A stretch of 64,000 nucleotides of DNA from Blastomyces gilchristii SLH14081 (lineage: Eukaryota; Ascomycota; Eurotiomycetes; Onygenales; Ajellomycetaceae), in NCBI RefSeq assembly GCF_000003855.2, contig NW_003101671.1:469817-533816 (forward strand). The letters are read 5' to 3'. The position numbers and the translations under genes are program-made. Positions 37,360-47,883 of this stretch are shown here, in pieces. The notes beneath the pieces are model-generated. The model ran no database searches. It was given only the letters and a program-made list of their open reading frames with translations, and was not told where the DNA came from. Each line of letters begins with the position of its first letter. Position 1 is the first letter of the stretch.

Positions 37360-37902
37360 TGTCACGCTCCCGGCCGCGCCAAGGCCCCGTTGCGGTTCCA
37401 CACGGCCCATTGCTTCCATGCGGATGATTCCATCTATCCCGCAGGCCGTTCGAACCGGTTTCCAACCATTCTATGACATCATTCGGATATATCATAGGAA
37501 GATCTGATTGATGAATATGAGAACCCTGGTTCTATACAAGGTCAGCAGATTACTCTTTCTTAACAGTGAGATGCCACTGAGGTATCACTCTGACTATTCT
37601 TACTCATGAAATGAAAGAAGAGTATCTGCTCATTGTCTATATAGAATAGCTAGATACTGGCTTCTCATTAAAGAAGTCAGTAATTCATTTTTCTTCTACT
37701 GAAATATATACAAGAGTTACTATATTTCTTATATAATTTTCATAGTATACTAAGTATCATTCATATCTGTGATATTCTTATAATAATTCTGTAGTCTATG
37801 AGCTCACTACTTAAGTAAGATAGTCAAGCTCACTCATACAGCTTCTTAAATAACTATCTCTATATAATACTACTGACTAGTCATCACTTCAGTTATATTA
37901 TG
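37360..37902 (+). repeat. Family E 5' LTR (E1)
   Basis: Starts TGTCACGCTCCCGG. The end, recognised from the reverse copy at 45501 (TGTGACGGAACCG), falls near 37902. The first ~130 bases (37360-37490) are GC-rich and full of CpG (CGGCCGCGCC, GGTTCGAACCGG-like words), whereas the remaining ~410 bases are AT-drifted. A gag frame follows on the same strand, so this is the 5' LTR. Confidence 0.8.
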
Positions 37903-39371
37903 TTATAATTCAAATCACTCAATCTGATTATAAGTCTGAATCAGCTGAGCTCTAACAGACTAATATAGTCTTATACACCTGCACTGAGACTGATCTGTTC
38001 TTACTCTCTGAGAAAAACTTCACATTATCTTCTAGAGTATGTATATCTCTACTCTGACAGAAATCTGAGATTTCTGAATCTGCTGTATACTTTGATATAA
38101 GTTCTTCAACTGCTCTACTACTGTTACAGTCTCTACACATCTACATCTATTATAAAGATAGAGAGATTAAGATCAGAGATTCTCTGAGTTATAAGAGAAA
38201 TATATTATCTGAATTTTATAGCTTTACTCATACTCTTGAATGAAAATTCTGCCTTAATTCAAGTCAGTTTAATACTCATGAGATATAAGTAATATACACT
38301 GTCAATCTTCTTGAAGACATCTCTGCAACTACTTGAGTTATTAAGAAGAGAGAGCTTGAGTATATTAATACTGTTATAACTTGAGAAGAATTCAAAGACT
38401 TTCTACTAAATTAAATCAAAGATCACTGTAATTACAGCTTTACAGTGATACAGTAGTTCAACTTATTATATTAATAAGATAATAAGAATTCTTCTGATTT
38501 CAATATAAGATTTGAAGAATATTGAGAGAAATTGACTAATGATTTGAATCAATTAAAGATACAGCTTTATCTCATAAAACTGACTTATAAGATGCAGATA
38601 ATGATATTATAGTATCAGAGTTTATTAATTAATTATACTGAGCTTGTTAACTTGACTTTCTGAATCTATTTAAATAATCAATACTCTGAGAAAAAGACTA
38701 ACAAGATCTCTTCTAAGTAATTAATAACAGAATCTAAACAGTACTGTGACAGCTCTAGTACAGAGAAAGTAAAGAAGAATTTCAAGTATTTCAATTCATC
38801 ACTCACTGTAAAGAAATATTAAAAAAGATTTAATAAAGATCTCTATTTCAACTGTGAAGCTGATGATCACTATACTAGTAATTATAAGAAGTTAAAGAAG
38901 ACAAGAAACTGAGAAGATATCTTTTTAAAATTAACTTCACTTCTGACAAATGTATCTGTGAAAGATAAAGAAGAGAAAGAATAAAGAATTGATAATTCTC
39001 ACATCTCTGAGTTCATGTTATAACCATAATAAATACTCTGAATGAGAAGATACTAGTGAGCTGTCTACTTGACTTCAGAGTAGATATTAACTTCATATTC
39101 TATTTCTTTTTTTTGATAAAGAGTTGAAAGAAGATAGATCTATCAGATTATATGAAATTTACTAATGAAATAAAATATCATTATTTTAGCATAATTCAAA
39201 TAAAGTATGTGATTACAGACTCAGAAGAAACCTTTAAGAAGAACAGTCTGCTTCTTCACATAGTTAATATTATAGATGAGAACATCATTCTAAGTCTTCT
39301 GTGATTGAGAGAAAATAACTCTCTCATTAACTGAGTTACTCAGATATGATGATACTGTCTTACTGATAAAG
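37903..39371 (+). pseudogene. gag: gag and protease of gypsy family E
   Basis: Downstream of LTR E1. Gag runs from about 37930 to 38980, with the core segment EYINTVITWEEFKDFLLNWIKDH-like near 38350-38430 and FEEYWEKL near 38520. The zinc knuckle is at about 38844-38885 and is damaged (LYFNCEADDHYTSNYKK keeps one Cys and the His). The frame then shifts to a retropepsin-like domain at about 39063-39368. That domain has LLDFRVDINFI in place of the usual Asp-Ser/Thr-Gly site, and the family's second signature as NIIDENIILSLLWLRENNSLINW. LINE L7 has inserted after this. RT and integrase of this copy are missing. Confidence 0.75.
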
Positions 39372-41710
39372 ATTATTATTATTATTATTCTTCAATTATA
39401 GATGTATACAGTCAGAGACTATGACATCTACCTGAGAACTAAAAGTTCTCAGGGTTTTTCCTATATCTATAAAGTTAACTATTATACATTTAACAATTTC
39501 AGATATGCAAAATCAGAAAATTCCAGCTCAGAATACAAAAACTGTTTACAAATTACAGTATTTTAACATCTTCTGATACTTTGAAACCTTTTGACAATAT
39601 CATGACAAAAGAAAAGAGAACACAGTCTTAAAGATAGACACATTAAATAGATAGATAGAAAAGAATAGAAAGAAAAAAGTAAAGTAAAATAAAGAGAGAC
39701 TGTAATAAAACAAATTATCAAAAGATAGTATATAGCTGTTTTAACAGACTATATCTGATCAATTTCCTCCTCTTCATATTCAGATATTTCTGAATGCAGT
39801 CATTTTCTTATAGCTGCTTGAGTTTCTGATAGAAAGTCTATTAAGTATTTAATTCCTGTCTCAGTTGAGAATAAGAATCTCATATTTAATTGATTTAGAT
39901 TATACTTCTCTTTCAATCTGACTCTGAGACTATTGTATAATGCACAGTGTATTATAATATACTCAGAATTCTCATTTACATTACAGAATAAGCATTCTAT
40001 TAAATCAAATCTATCATCAAATCTTTGTATATAAGATTTGAAATAGTCATATTCTAGTTTCAGCTGTATTATAGATGAGAATACTTTCTTTTTATATTTA
40101 ATTGAAAAAGATTTTCACTTGAGTTTTGTTTCAAATCTTGAATAATATATACTCTTCTTTTATTTCTATCAGCTTTCATTTCACTTATCTAAATAAGATT
40201 CTTTTATTTTTCTCTTTATAAAAGATCAGAATATAATTTTTTGAATAGATCTGTTTAGTTCTGAATCTTTTTTTACAGCTGAATCAGTCAATTCATTGTC
40301 ATGAATATTCATATGACTAGAAACTCAGTGCAGATGAATTATCAGCTTTGATATTCTTCTCTTTTGAATTTTTAAAACAGAGTTTAAGATCAGTTCAAGA
40401 TTCATTTAATTATTATAAATCTGACTATTTCTAAGTCTTTTTAAAGCAGCTTGACTATCAGAGAATATTCATATCTCTTTCAAACTATTTTCTCTTTTAT
40501 GAGTTTTTATTTCAATAAGTTTGAAAGTGTTCACTATTGTAAATAGTTCAGTGTCAAAGACTTCAGATTCACAGTCTAAATTTCAGAAATCTGAGATAAA
40601 ATTAATAATATCTTCAGTATAAGCAATGTCTGTGTCTAATCTATTCAAATTCTTGTTTTTTGAGTCATCTGAATAAATCAAAATAGAGTCTTTTATATTG
40701 ATTGTAGAAATTCTCTTCAAATGCTGTTCATATTCTTTCTCTTTAGATAGTTCACTTATTTATAAGTCTATAAGAGATTAAAGCTTTTCTCTTCAGAGAG
40801 ATAACTTCTCATGATTAACTTTTTCAATATTTAAAGAAGAAAATTAATTTTTAATCAGTGAGCATAGTCTGTACAGTTAAGAAGACATTTTTTTTGAAGA
40901 ATTATTTTCATTTTAATCAAGAAATCTATTTCAATTCAGTTCATTTTCAGAGTTAATTGATAGAAATGAAGAAGAGACTCTTTCTCTGATTATATGATTT
41001 AAGCTCATCTTTATAACTCTCAAAGCATAGTTCATACAGATCTTTTCAAATCTAATAGCAGGACAGAGAATTGAAGCTTCAATTTTTATTACTTTAATAG
41101 AAGATGATTTGAATGCTCTCAGAATTCTTCTCAAAGCTCTGTTTTGCAGACTCTGAAAGAGTTCAGTGAAATCTTCTTGATTATTTCATCAAACTTAAAC
41201 TTCATAATCAGCTACTGAGATAATACAGGCTATATATAACTGTCTCATAGCCTGGAAGAATAGATCTCTCTCTGTATTTGATAGTCTGATAATATTATTC
41301 AATAGTCTTTCTGCCTTGACAGTTCTTTGTTAAATATGATATTTAAAATTCAACTTAAAGTTTAATCATACTTCTAATCATTTGATATTTAAACTGGGTT
41401 TAATCTCTCTATTTAAAAGAGATAGAGATAGTTCTTTCTCATTGAATCAAGAAAAGAAATCAATTAACTCAGTTTTATTCATATCAAATTGAATTTGATT
41501 AATATCTGCTCTAACAAAGATTTTCTTTGCAGCTTTCTCAATCACTTTCAAATTCTCTTTGATAGTTTTTAAGCTGTAAACTAGATCAATATCATCTACA
41601 TAACTCAGAGATCGCACTATTTTCATATTTCTATCTTTGAATAGATATGCAGTGTATATTGCAAATAAAATGAGTGAGATTGAAGATTCTTACGGTACTT
41701 CTATTTGATA
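39372..41710 (-). mobile_element. 5'-truncated LINE L7: RT palm to 3' end
   Basis: The longest minus-strand LINE piece. It includes the RT palm from LILFAIYTAYLFKDRNMKIV (41690-41640) with the YxDD box region, the thumb (41490-41160), the clean 67-codon frame MRRILRAFKSSSIKVIKIE (41134), RNase H (about 40800-40250), the zinc motif near 39990, the 3' UTR, both hairpins (28-nt hairpin 39401-39428) and the tail (39373-39390). The left flank is the protease of E1 but the right flank is gag of A8, so the insertion has since been rearranged, or its 5' end joined other DNA during insertion. No target duplication is visible. Confidence 0.85.
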
Positions 41711-42008
41711 CAGAGATTTCTTATTGAGATAATCATTGAATTTCTTCATATTGACATTGTTGAGTTGCATGTATATCAGCTATTTATTATTATTGTAATT
41801 CTAACATTGCTCAGAGTCACTGTAATATCACATCTATACTCATGTTTGAGAGTTCTCTCATATTATTGTTAGATATGATTATATTAATTATTAAATATGT
41901 GATATCTGTGAAATTGAAAGAAGTGTAATCATATGAATATCTCATATATCTGTAGTGTCAGAACTCTTGAGTCTTTCACTGATATTCTCTTTGTAAGATC
42001 TGCCCCGG

Positions 42009-42079
42009 TGGCTGAATGGTTAATACGGCCACCTGGTAGCGCCTTGGTGTGGGAAACCAAGGCGCGTGGGTTCGAAACC
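42009..42079 (+). promoter_or_regulatory. Internal Pol III promoter of the SINE (A and B boxes)
   Basis: A box TGGCTGAATGG at 42009-42019 and B box GGTTCGAAACC at 42069-42079, 49 bases apart. Both fit the eukaryotic tRNA promoter consensus (TRGCNNARNNGG-type and GGTTCGANNCC). Confidence 0.85.
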
Positions 42080-42315
42080 CGCAGGGGATACATTAAATCC
42101 GGAACTCAAGCACCTCAGGTTTCTAATAAATACAGAGGTGTACAAATCACTTCAATGAATCGCTCTATGTTCCTGGGCTGGGAAGTTATTATCGCATGTA
42201 TCTAATTGTCACTCCTTTGTATTTTCCTATGTTCTTGTTATCTTGGCGTGGTCTCAACACCTGTATTTCCTCCTGTATAACCAACACTTGACCTGTATTT
42301 AACATCACGCAAGGA

Positions 42316-42343
42316 CTCATCATAAGCTCCGCTTGTATATGAG
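42316..42343 (+). other. SINE 3' hairpin mimicking the LINE hairpin
   Basis: 28 nt: outer stem CTCAT/ATGAG, internal loop CA opposite TAT, inner stem TAAGC/GCTTG whose first pair is T-G, triloop TCC. The LINE hairpin has the same lengths, the same CA/TAT internal loop, the same T-G position and triloop TCT, but different paired bases. The bases that follow (TATAATGGAAGAATAA) match the LINE at all but one position. Confidence 0.8.
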
Positions 42344-43073
42344 TATAATGGAAGAATAATAATAATAATAATAATCTTTGTAAGATCTTGTTACAGAGTC
42401 AGAGTGACTGATAAGCAAGCTTCTATTCAAGAACTCAGTGTCTGCTTAACTGTTTGACTGTTTCTCTATTTCTTACATGTCATTATGTGTTCAGATATCT
42501 CAGTGAATAATTATTTCTAATGAGAAGATTATACATGAATAATCATTTCTAATAAGAAGATGATGAACATTTCTCTGATATAAGAGGTCTACACTGAATA
42601 GATTGATATAATATATAGATCTTATATAATAAAGAGAAAAACATTAAAGAAGAAAAAGAAAGAGAAAGTATGAGAATCAGCAATTAAAGTAAATATTTAT
42701 ACATATTTATAGTGACTGAGAATTGAAGTGTACGCGTTTATACGCGTTTATAGTGGCTGAGAATCAGCAATTGAGAATGAGTGAGAATCAGAGTGATAGA
42801 AATCTGTGAAGTGTAACAGAATAGTCTTATATGAATAATTAGACGCAGCCCGTCACACTCATATAATATTTTTATATTACAGTTGAATTACATGATTATA
42901 AAACATCATTAACTTTTTGTATGAGAAGATTAGATTGTTGAAGTGATTTCATTGATTAATGTAATACATCTCTCTATTATATACACAAAGTACATAATAA
43001 ATTACCAGATTGAGAAATTATCCTAAGATTCAATAATAATAATATTAATATATTAACAAAGAATCTATTATTA

Positions 43074-43310
43074 TTTCACAATTAAATCTGCTATTACTAC
43101 TACTGCTTTTATTTCACAATTAAATCTGTCATCACTACTACTGCTTTCATTTTACAATCAAATCTGTCATCACTACTACTGCTTTCATTTGATAATCAAA
43201 TCTGCTATCACTACTACTGCTTTCATTTCACAATCAAATCTGCCATCACTACTACTCTTATTTCACATTCAAATCTGTCACTGTCTGCTCTCATTTCTCA
43301 TTCAAATTGT
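43074..43310. repeat. 38-bp minisatellite, about 7 units
   Basis: Units start at 43074, 43112, 43150, 43188 and 43226 at an exact 38-bp spacing, then two shorter, more diverged units at 43261 and 43294. The unit contains TTTCACAATYAAATCTG followed by an (ACT)n-like ATCACTACTACTGC core. It directly follows, and slightly overlaps, the 3' end of the transposase frame. Confidence 0.85.
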
Positions 43311-44457
43311 CTTCTAATTCATCTCTCTCTTCATTCATTCTTAATCTCCCCGCAAAATACTTCTTCAATGTTGATGAAGAACAGTCAAATCACTCAGAGA
43401 CTTGATTATCATGAAGGCAGGTTATTACATTAGTGAGTAAGCAAGTTATCATATAACAAGCTGTCACTGAAGTGCTTTGAACCTGATGAGTAGAAGTAAA
43501 TGAGTTCCATGTTCAATAATGTGAAATTAATTCAAATTCATGCTTAACTGACACCTGGTTCTCTGTTATTGTCTTGTTGAATTCCTTTTGCTCAGCAGTT
43601 AACTGATCTTCTCTATGTTTTTTATACATCTTCATTGTTGCTGAAGAACCTGTATATGCAGAATCTCTGAATAGATATAGTTATTCTGCTTCTGAAATAT
43701 TGACAGCATTAAATAGAGCTTTTACTTCTGATTCTATTTGACTTTCATGCCAGAGAAATCAATCACCACAGCTGCTAATAACTGGGTCATAGATTGAGAA
43801 TAGCAATTCATCAGAAGTCATTATTTCTTGATATTTGAATTCATGAGTATGCTTATGACCTGAATATGCAAGATGTTAATTCTCTGTAGACTGGCAGATC
43901 TGCTGCAGAGTTTCATCAATATAATTTCATATTAGATCTCCACCTTCTTGAGCATCAATATGCTGACAATATTACTGTAATTTTGGCACAGTAAGATGAG
44001 TTGAATCTCAGTGAAGAAAATTCTTGAATTGATCTCTAAGATGAATAACTACATTTAAAAAGACACTATTCACAAAGCTTGTTGATCATTCAAAAAGATC
44101 TATGACATTCTCATATTGATTGAGAAATGTCAAATGATCAAGAAGAATGTAAAATGCCAGTTCATCAGATAAATTATAGCAATATTTCCATTCAATCTGA
44201 TCAAGCTGCATGTAGAGTATAATTTGATGAATCTCATTCTTGATGAACTGGAATTTGAATACTATTCACTCGTCAGGTATATTTTCAAGATTGAAATCAA
44301 AACAGGCGTATGAAACAGGTGGCTGATATTGATATGAAAGACCTCACTTTTTATTATTATTGAAGTTCAAAATAACTGTACAAGCGACAGCGGCGGTGAC
44401 AGCAGTGGCAGTGGCAGCTGCAGCTGCTGCAATCTCATCTTCAACATTCAAATTCAT
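43291..44457 (-). pseudogene. Harbinger-like DDE transposase
   Basis: One continuous minus-strand frame of 388 codons from ATG 44457 to a TGA at 43293, broken by TGA (mostly at Trp or Arg sites) and two TAA. It begins with an Ala-rich stretch (residues ~9-26, GCN codons). In-frame acidic positions fit the DDE superfamily nuclease of PIF/Harbinger elements: Asp181 in YIDETLQQI (usually DGT), then LAYSGHKHTHEFKYQEIMT, Asp232 in SCGDWFLW, and Asp265 in RDSAYTGSS (usually GDSAY). The last catalytic residue, usually Glu in VExxFG, is Lys305 in VKHEFEL, as a G-to-A change would give. Such enzymes cut and paste the element with a partner Myb-like protein, which I do not see here. Confidence 0.75.
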
Positions 44458-44745
44458 TTAATAATAATAATATTATTATTATTATTGTGATGATGAGATT
44501 ATTATTATTATTATTATTATTATGACACACACTCTGCAGAGTTATTAATAATTAGTGTCAATTACAGTTATGAATTATTATTATATTCATTACTCAGCAT
44601 ACAAGAGGTTTTCAATTAGATGAATACAATATTTACAAGGCCTACGCCACGGCAGCGCTGAATCATGACATCTATGCCTATACAGAAAGGCCGTGTGTAC
44701 TAAATATTTCATACGACTTGGCGCTGCAGAATCCCTCTAATATAA

Positions 44746-45500
44746 GAAACTCAATTATATATGACACAGACAATTTCTTCATTATCACATTGTTCAAGTT
44801 TTTGATTAATGATTTAACATTGAAGTGTTTACTATTATCAGTGAATGTAGATCTGTCAACATGTGAAGATTCTATGTAAATGAAAACAAATATCAGCATC
44901 TGTGTCTATGTAAAATTGTGTCAGAAAACATGATTAGAAGCTCACTGAGAAGAAAAACAGTTGAGAATGTATAAGAAGATAAAGAAGATGTGTTATTCAT
45001 GATAATATATTCTGATAATTATTAGAAGAAAACAAGTTCTGATCATATTTCACAATAAATTATACTTACTGCTAACAAACTGCTTAGTATAAGTACTATG
45101 ATGACACTTGTTATGAGAACAGAGAATCATTGTCAGAAATATGTACAATGTAATAGATGAATCAATAGAAGATGTTGAATAGAAGAAGAAGAGATAGAAA
45201 TCTTGAATAAGATGATAATGTTTAATAATAATAATGATGAAGAAGATGATTGAAGAATAAAAAAAGTTAGTAAATAAGTGATATAATATAGTGAAAGTTT
45301 CTTTGTAAGAGTGTATGCAGAATACTAGCTGAATCAGAAATAGACTACACTATTACAAGCACTAGTAACACATCAATCTGCATAAAGCTAGAGTATATGT
45401 TATGATCAAATGAGTGTGACTGAATCTGATGAGAGAGAATGTGATTCAGAAGAATGTATAACTGTTAAATAATAACACAGCTGCTTCTGAATATATGTAA
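44746..45500 (+). mobile_element. Repeat D copy D4
   Basis: Homologous to D2 from AACTCAATTATATATGA (44750) to about 45500. The plus-strand frame is again open apart from TGA and TAA and ends in SDERECDSEEC at about 45445. The 3' terminal ~110 bases are absent because LTR E2 starts at 45501 inside the 167-bp terminal unit. The Harbinger region has replaced its left part. Confidence 0.55.
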
Positions 45501-46031
45501 TGTGACGGAACCGAAGTGGTGACTAGTTAGCAGCGTCATATAGAGATAGTTGTTTGAGAAGTCATATAAGTGAGCTTGACTATCTTGCTTGAGTAGTGAG
45601 CTCATAGACTACAGAGTTATTGTGAGAATATCACAGATATGATACTTAGTATACTATGAAGATTATATAAGAAACACAGTAACTCTTGTATATGTTTCAG
45701 TAGAAGAAAAACAAATTACTGACTTCTTTAATAAGAAGCCAGTATCTAGCTATTCTATATAGATAATAAGCAGATACTCTTCTTTCATTTTATGAGTGAG
45801 AATAGCTGAAGTGATACCTCAGTAGTATCTCACTACTAAGAAAGAGTAATCTACTGATCTTGTATAGAAGTAAGATGCTTATATTTATTAATCAGATCTT
45901 TCTATGATATATCTGAATGATGTCATAGAATGATTGAAAACTGACTTGAATAGTCTGTGAAATGAATGAAATCATTCATATAAAAGCAATGAGCTGTGTG
46001 AAACTGTAACAGAGTCTTGATATAGCTAACA
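45501..46031 (-). repeat. Family E LTR (E2), probably solo
   Basis: Reverse of LTR E1 over its length: 45501 TGTGACGGAACCG is the LTR end and 46031 is its start (TGTTAGC on the minus strand, TGTCACG in E1). No gag frame is attached on the expected side. In contrast to E1, the start of this copy is AT-drifted and its end keeps CpG (GACGGAACCGAAG). Flanking bases do not form a clean 5-bp duplication. Confidence 0.75.
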
Positions 46032-47594
46032 GTATAATAATATTCTTCTCTTTAAGAGCATAGTTCTGATACTCTCAAGATTACTGAATTAGAAGTTATC
46101 TTTATTATATAGTAACAGTTATTAACTGATTGAGAGCACATGTGCTGTATATAATACAAAGAAATAGATGAGTTTTTCTGCTAACTGTATAGATCTTCTT
46201 TTCTCATCTCTGTTCAAATTAAACACATGATAAGTGAGTTTCTTATATATCAATTTGAAATGTGAAAAATGTAGTTAATAAGTGACTTGTAGATCTTCTA
46301 TCCTATTTCATTCTATGTATGAAATTCTCTACAAAAGTGATGTATTTTAGAGACAAAGCTAACAGTAATAATAGAATTTTTCAAAAAGATTCTTTCTCTC
46401 TTATAATATATTTTTCTTTCCTTTCTCTCAATTGTAATAGTGAGTGTATAAGAGTATCATTCTTGAAAGACAATAAAGAGCTTATTCTGATATTTTCTAG
46501 TGATCAAATATCTTTATGATGTGGCTGCAGTCTCTGTGACTGTCAAGAAAGCCAGATTGAAGGCAGAGACAGCAGTGTTAACAAGTCATAGAAGCACTGC
46601 TCTCATTGTCACATCTTCTTCTTCTTCTGCATCTCTTACAGCTGCAGCAGTAGTAGTCACATCTTGCAGTGAGATGTCATCTCTTCTGCTGATTAATTCA
46701 TCTGTGTCTGATTCTTTCTCTGCTCTCTCTGTCACTGTCACAATATTATCCCCTCTCTCAGTCAACACAGTGATGTATGACCCTGTGTGATTATTCAGAG
46801 AGAATCTCAGAGAGAGCTTAATTTCAGAGATAGTGACTCTAAGAAGCTCAATTTGTAGTTTCTCTTCTGTGACATGTTTAAGCTCTGTTTAAAATACTGC
46901 TGAGTTGAGTCTGCAGAGTTCTGCAGTTTTTTTGTCTTCTCTCTGTGAAAAGGCTTCAGTACAGTCTCTGACTGACACTGTTACATGTCTGCACTATACT
47001 AAGCAGCTGCAGAAAGAGAGAATCTTATGCACTTATCTCTTCTCTCACTTCTGTTATTTTCATTACATCTGCAACAACAACTTCTGTCTCTCTGTAAGTA
47101 TTATTTCACAGAAAGATGTTATATTAACTCTGATAAGAAGCTCAGATACTCAAGTAGTACAGAGTAAGAGTCTCAGAGCTCTAAGTATTAGTAAATTCTG
47201 TTAAGACTGAGAAGGTTTCTTCTACTTATCTGTAAAAGAAGGTGAAAGCATGAGTCTCTGAGATGAAAAAACATCTCAGAATGACTGACTTTAAGAAGAG
47301 ATCAGCTGACACTGCTGTTAAAAGCATCATAGATATAAATTACTGATTAAAGAGAATCTCACTTCAATTGAAGCAGATAACTGAGATGCTTTATAAATTA
47401 ATAAGTTAATAACTTTATGTATCTCTCATACTCTTCTGCAGCACTGCAGTGCTAACTTCTCAGCAGATAAAGATATCAGTATCAGAGACTTCAATGATGA
47501 AGAATGAGTTTGATGAGAGTGTGATTATTAATAAGTAGACTCTGATTCTCTTTTTACTTTTTTAACAGACTGCAGCTCTATTAAAATAGTAGCA
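46032..47594. other. Unassigned region next to B2, possible 3' part of family F
   Basis: No family match was found. B2 has inserted at its right edge (TAGCA 47590-47594), and family F lies on the far side of B2 in minus orientation, so this may be F's 3' region. In that orientation a frame at about 46880-46507 is open except for one TAA and contains an acidic stretch (ERAEKESDTDELISRRDD). The plus strand also shows open stretches at 46500-46790 and 46905-47204, but their Ser richness suggests they are complements of acidic coding sequence. Some GC is retained at 46530-46780. I can give no function. Confidence 0.4.
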
Positions 47595-47851
47595 TGTAAG
47601 AAATCCCGCTCCTCGCGGATCCTTTACCCCTATTCCTATCTCTCGCGTAATCAATAGGGCTAGCGGCCCTTGGCTACACACAACTATATAGACTGGAGTT
47701 CGTGAATACTATTCACAACTCAGCTTGAATGCTATTATACACTTGACCCCTACATTTATCTTTCTATCATGAACACTTCTAGTAGTTAACAGTACATATC
47801 ACATCAAGCTGCAAACACCTGAATAATCACCTGTAAGCACTTATTCTTACA
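47595..47851 (+). repeat. 5' LTR of B2
   Basis: 257 bp, TGTAAGAAATCCC...TTCTTACA. Contains the inverted words CCGCTCCTCGCGG and CTATATAG, a possible TATA element. Aligns without gaps to the 3' LTR. Confidence 0.95.
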
Positions 47852-47883
47852 TTTCAAGCTCAGTCAGTCAGCAACCACCTGTT

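Larger units (their letters stand above)
42002..42375 (+). mobile_element. tRNA-derived SINE with LINE-like 3' end (TSD 13 bp)
   Basis: A 374-bp non-coding retroposon flanked by the 13-bp duplication CTTTGTAAGATCT (41989-42001, 42376-42388). The empty site is visible in copy A4. The head (42002-42093) is tRNA-like: A box, B box, a D-arm-like stem GGTGGC/GCCACC, a 10-bp stem GCGCCTTGGT/ACCAAGGCGC with a 7-nt loop holding GGG at the anticodon place, and a T-arm GTGGG/CCCGC. The acceptor stem is only partly paired. The body (42094-42315) is unique. The tail has a 28-nt hairpin, then TATAATGGAAGAATAA and (AAT)n. CpG, CC and GG are abundant, so it is young or escapes mutation. It would be transcribed by Pol III and moved by the LINE. 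Its apparent ORF is accidental. Confidence 0.9.
41711..42857 (-). mobile_element. Family A copy A8: 5' LTR, leader and gag start, carrying the SINE
   Basis: Minus strand. 5' LTR 42579-42857 (outer end keeps GCAGCCCGTCACA with CpG; inner end drifted to TATAAG), leader 42578 to about 41900, and the first part of gag down to 41711, where LINE L7 begins. The SINE sits in the leader at 42002-42375. A direct repeat GTACGCGTTTA/TACGCGTTTA near 42731 retains CpG. Confidence 0.8.
42858..44745 (-). mobile_element. PIF/Harbinger-like DNA transposon region
   Basis: The region between LTR A8 and repeat D4 is occupied by a transposase pseudogene (43291-44457) plus flanks. The right flank (44458-44745) holds (TTA)n runs and a ~105-bp less-mutated, CpG-bearing block at 44640-44745 (GCCTACGCCACGGCAGCG ... 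TACGACTTGGCGCTGCAG). That block could be the terminal region, next to TAATATAA where a TAA target might be. I could not find a matching inverted terminal repeat on the left (42858-43073), so the element boundaries are uncertain. It lies inside repeat D, whose left part is missing on the other side. Confidence 0.6.

Noticed and set aside
42002..42093. A functional tRNA gene
   Set aside because: Acceptor stem is mostly unpaired, stems are too long, no terminator T-run follows closely, and the sequence continues into a SINE body with a target duplication.
41933..42205. 90-codon plus-strand ORF over the SINE
   Set aside because: It runs from family A leader across the target duplication and the tRNA-like head; the A and B boxes explain the sequence better.
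43074..43310. CRISPR array
   Set aside because: Units are directly adjacent with no unique spacers; it is a minisatellite in a eukaryotic repeat region.
44461..44522. (ATT)n run at 44461-44522 as a LINE tail
   Set aside because: No LINE hairpin or GAAGAATAA word adjoins it; it is a simple repeat.
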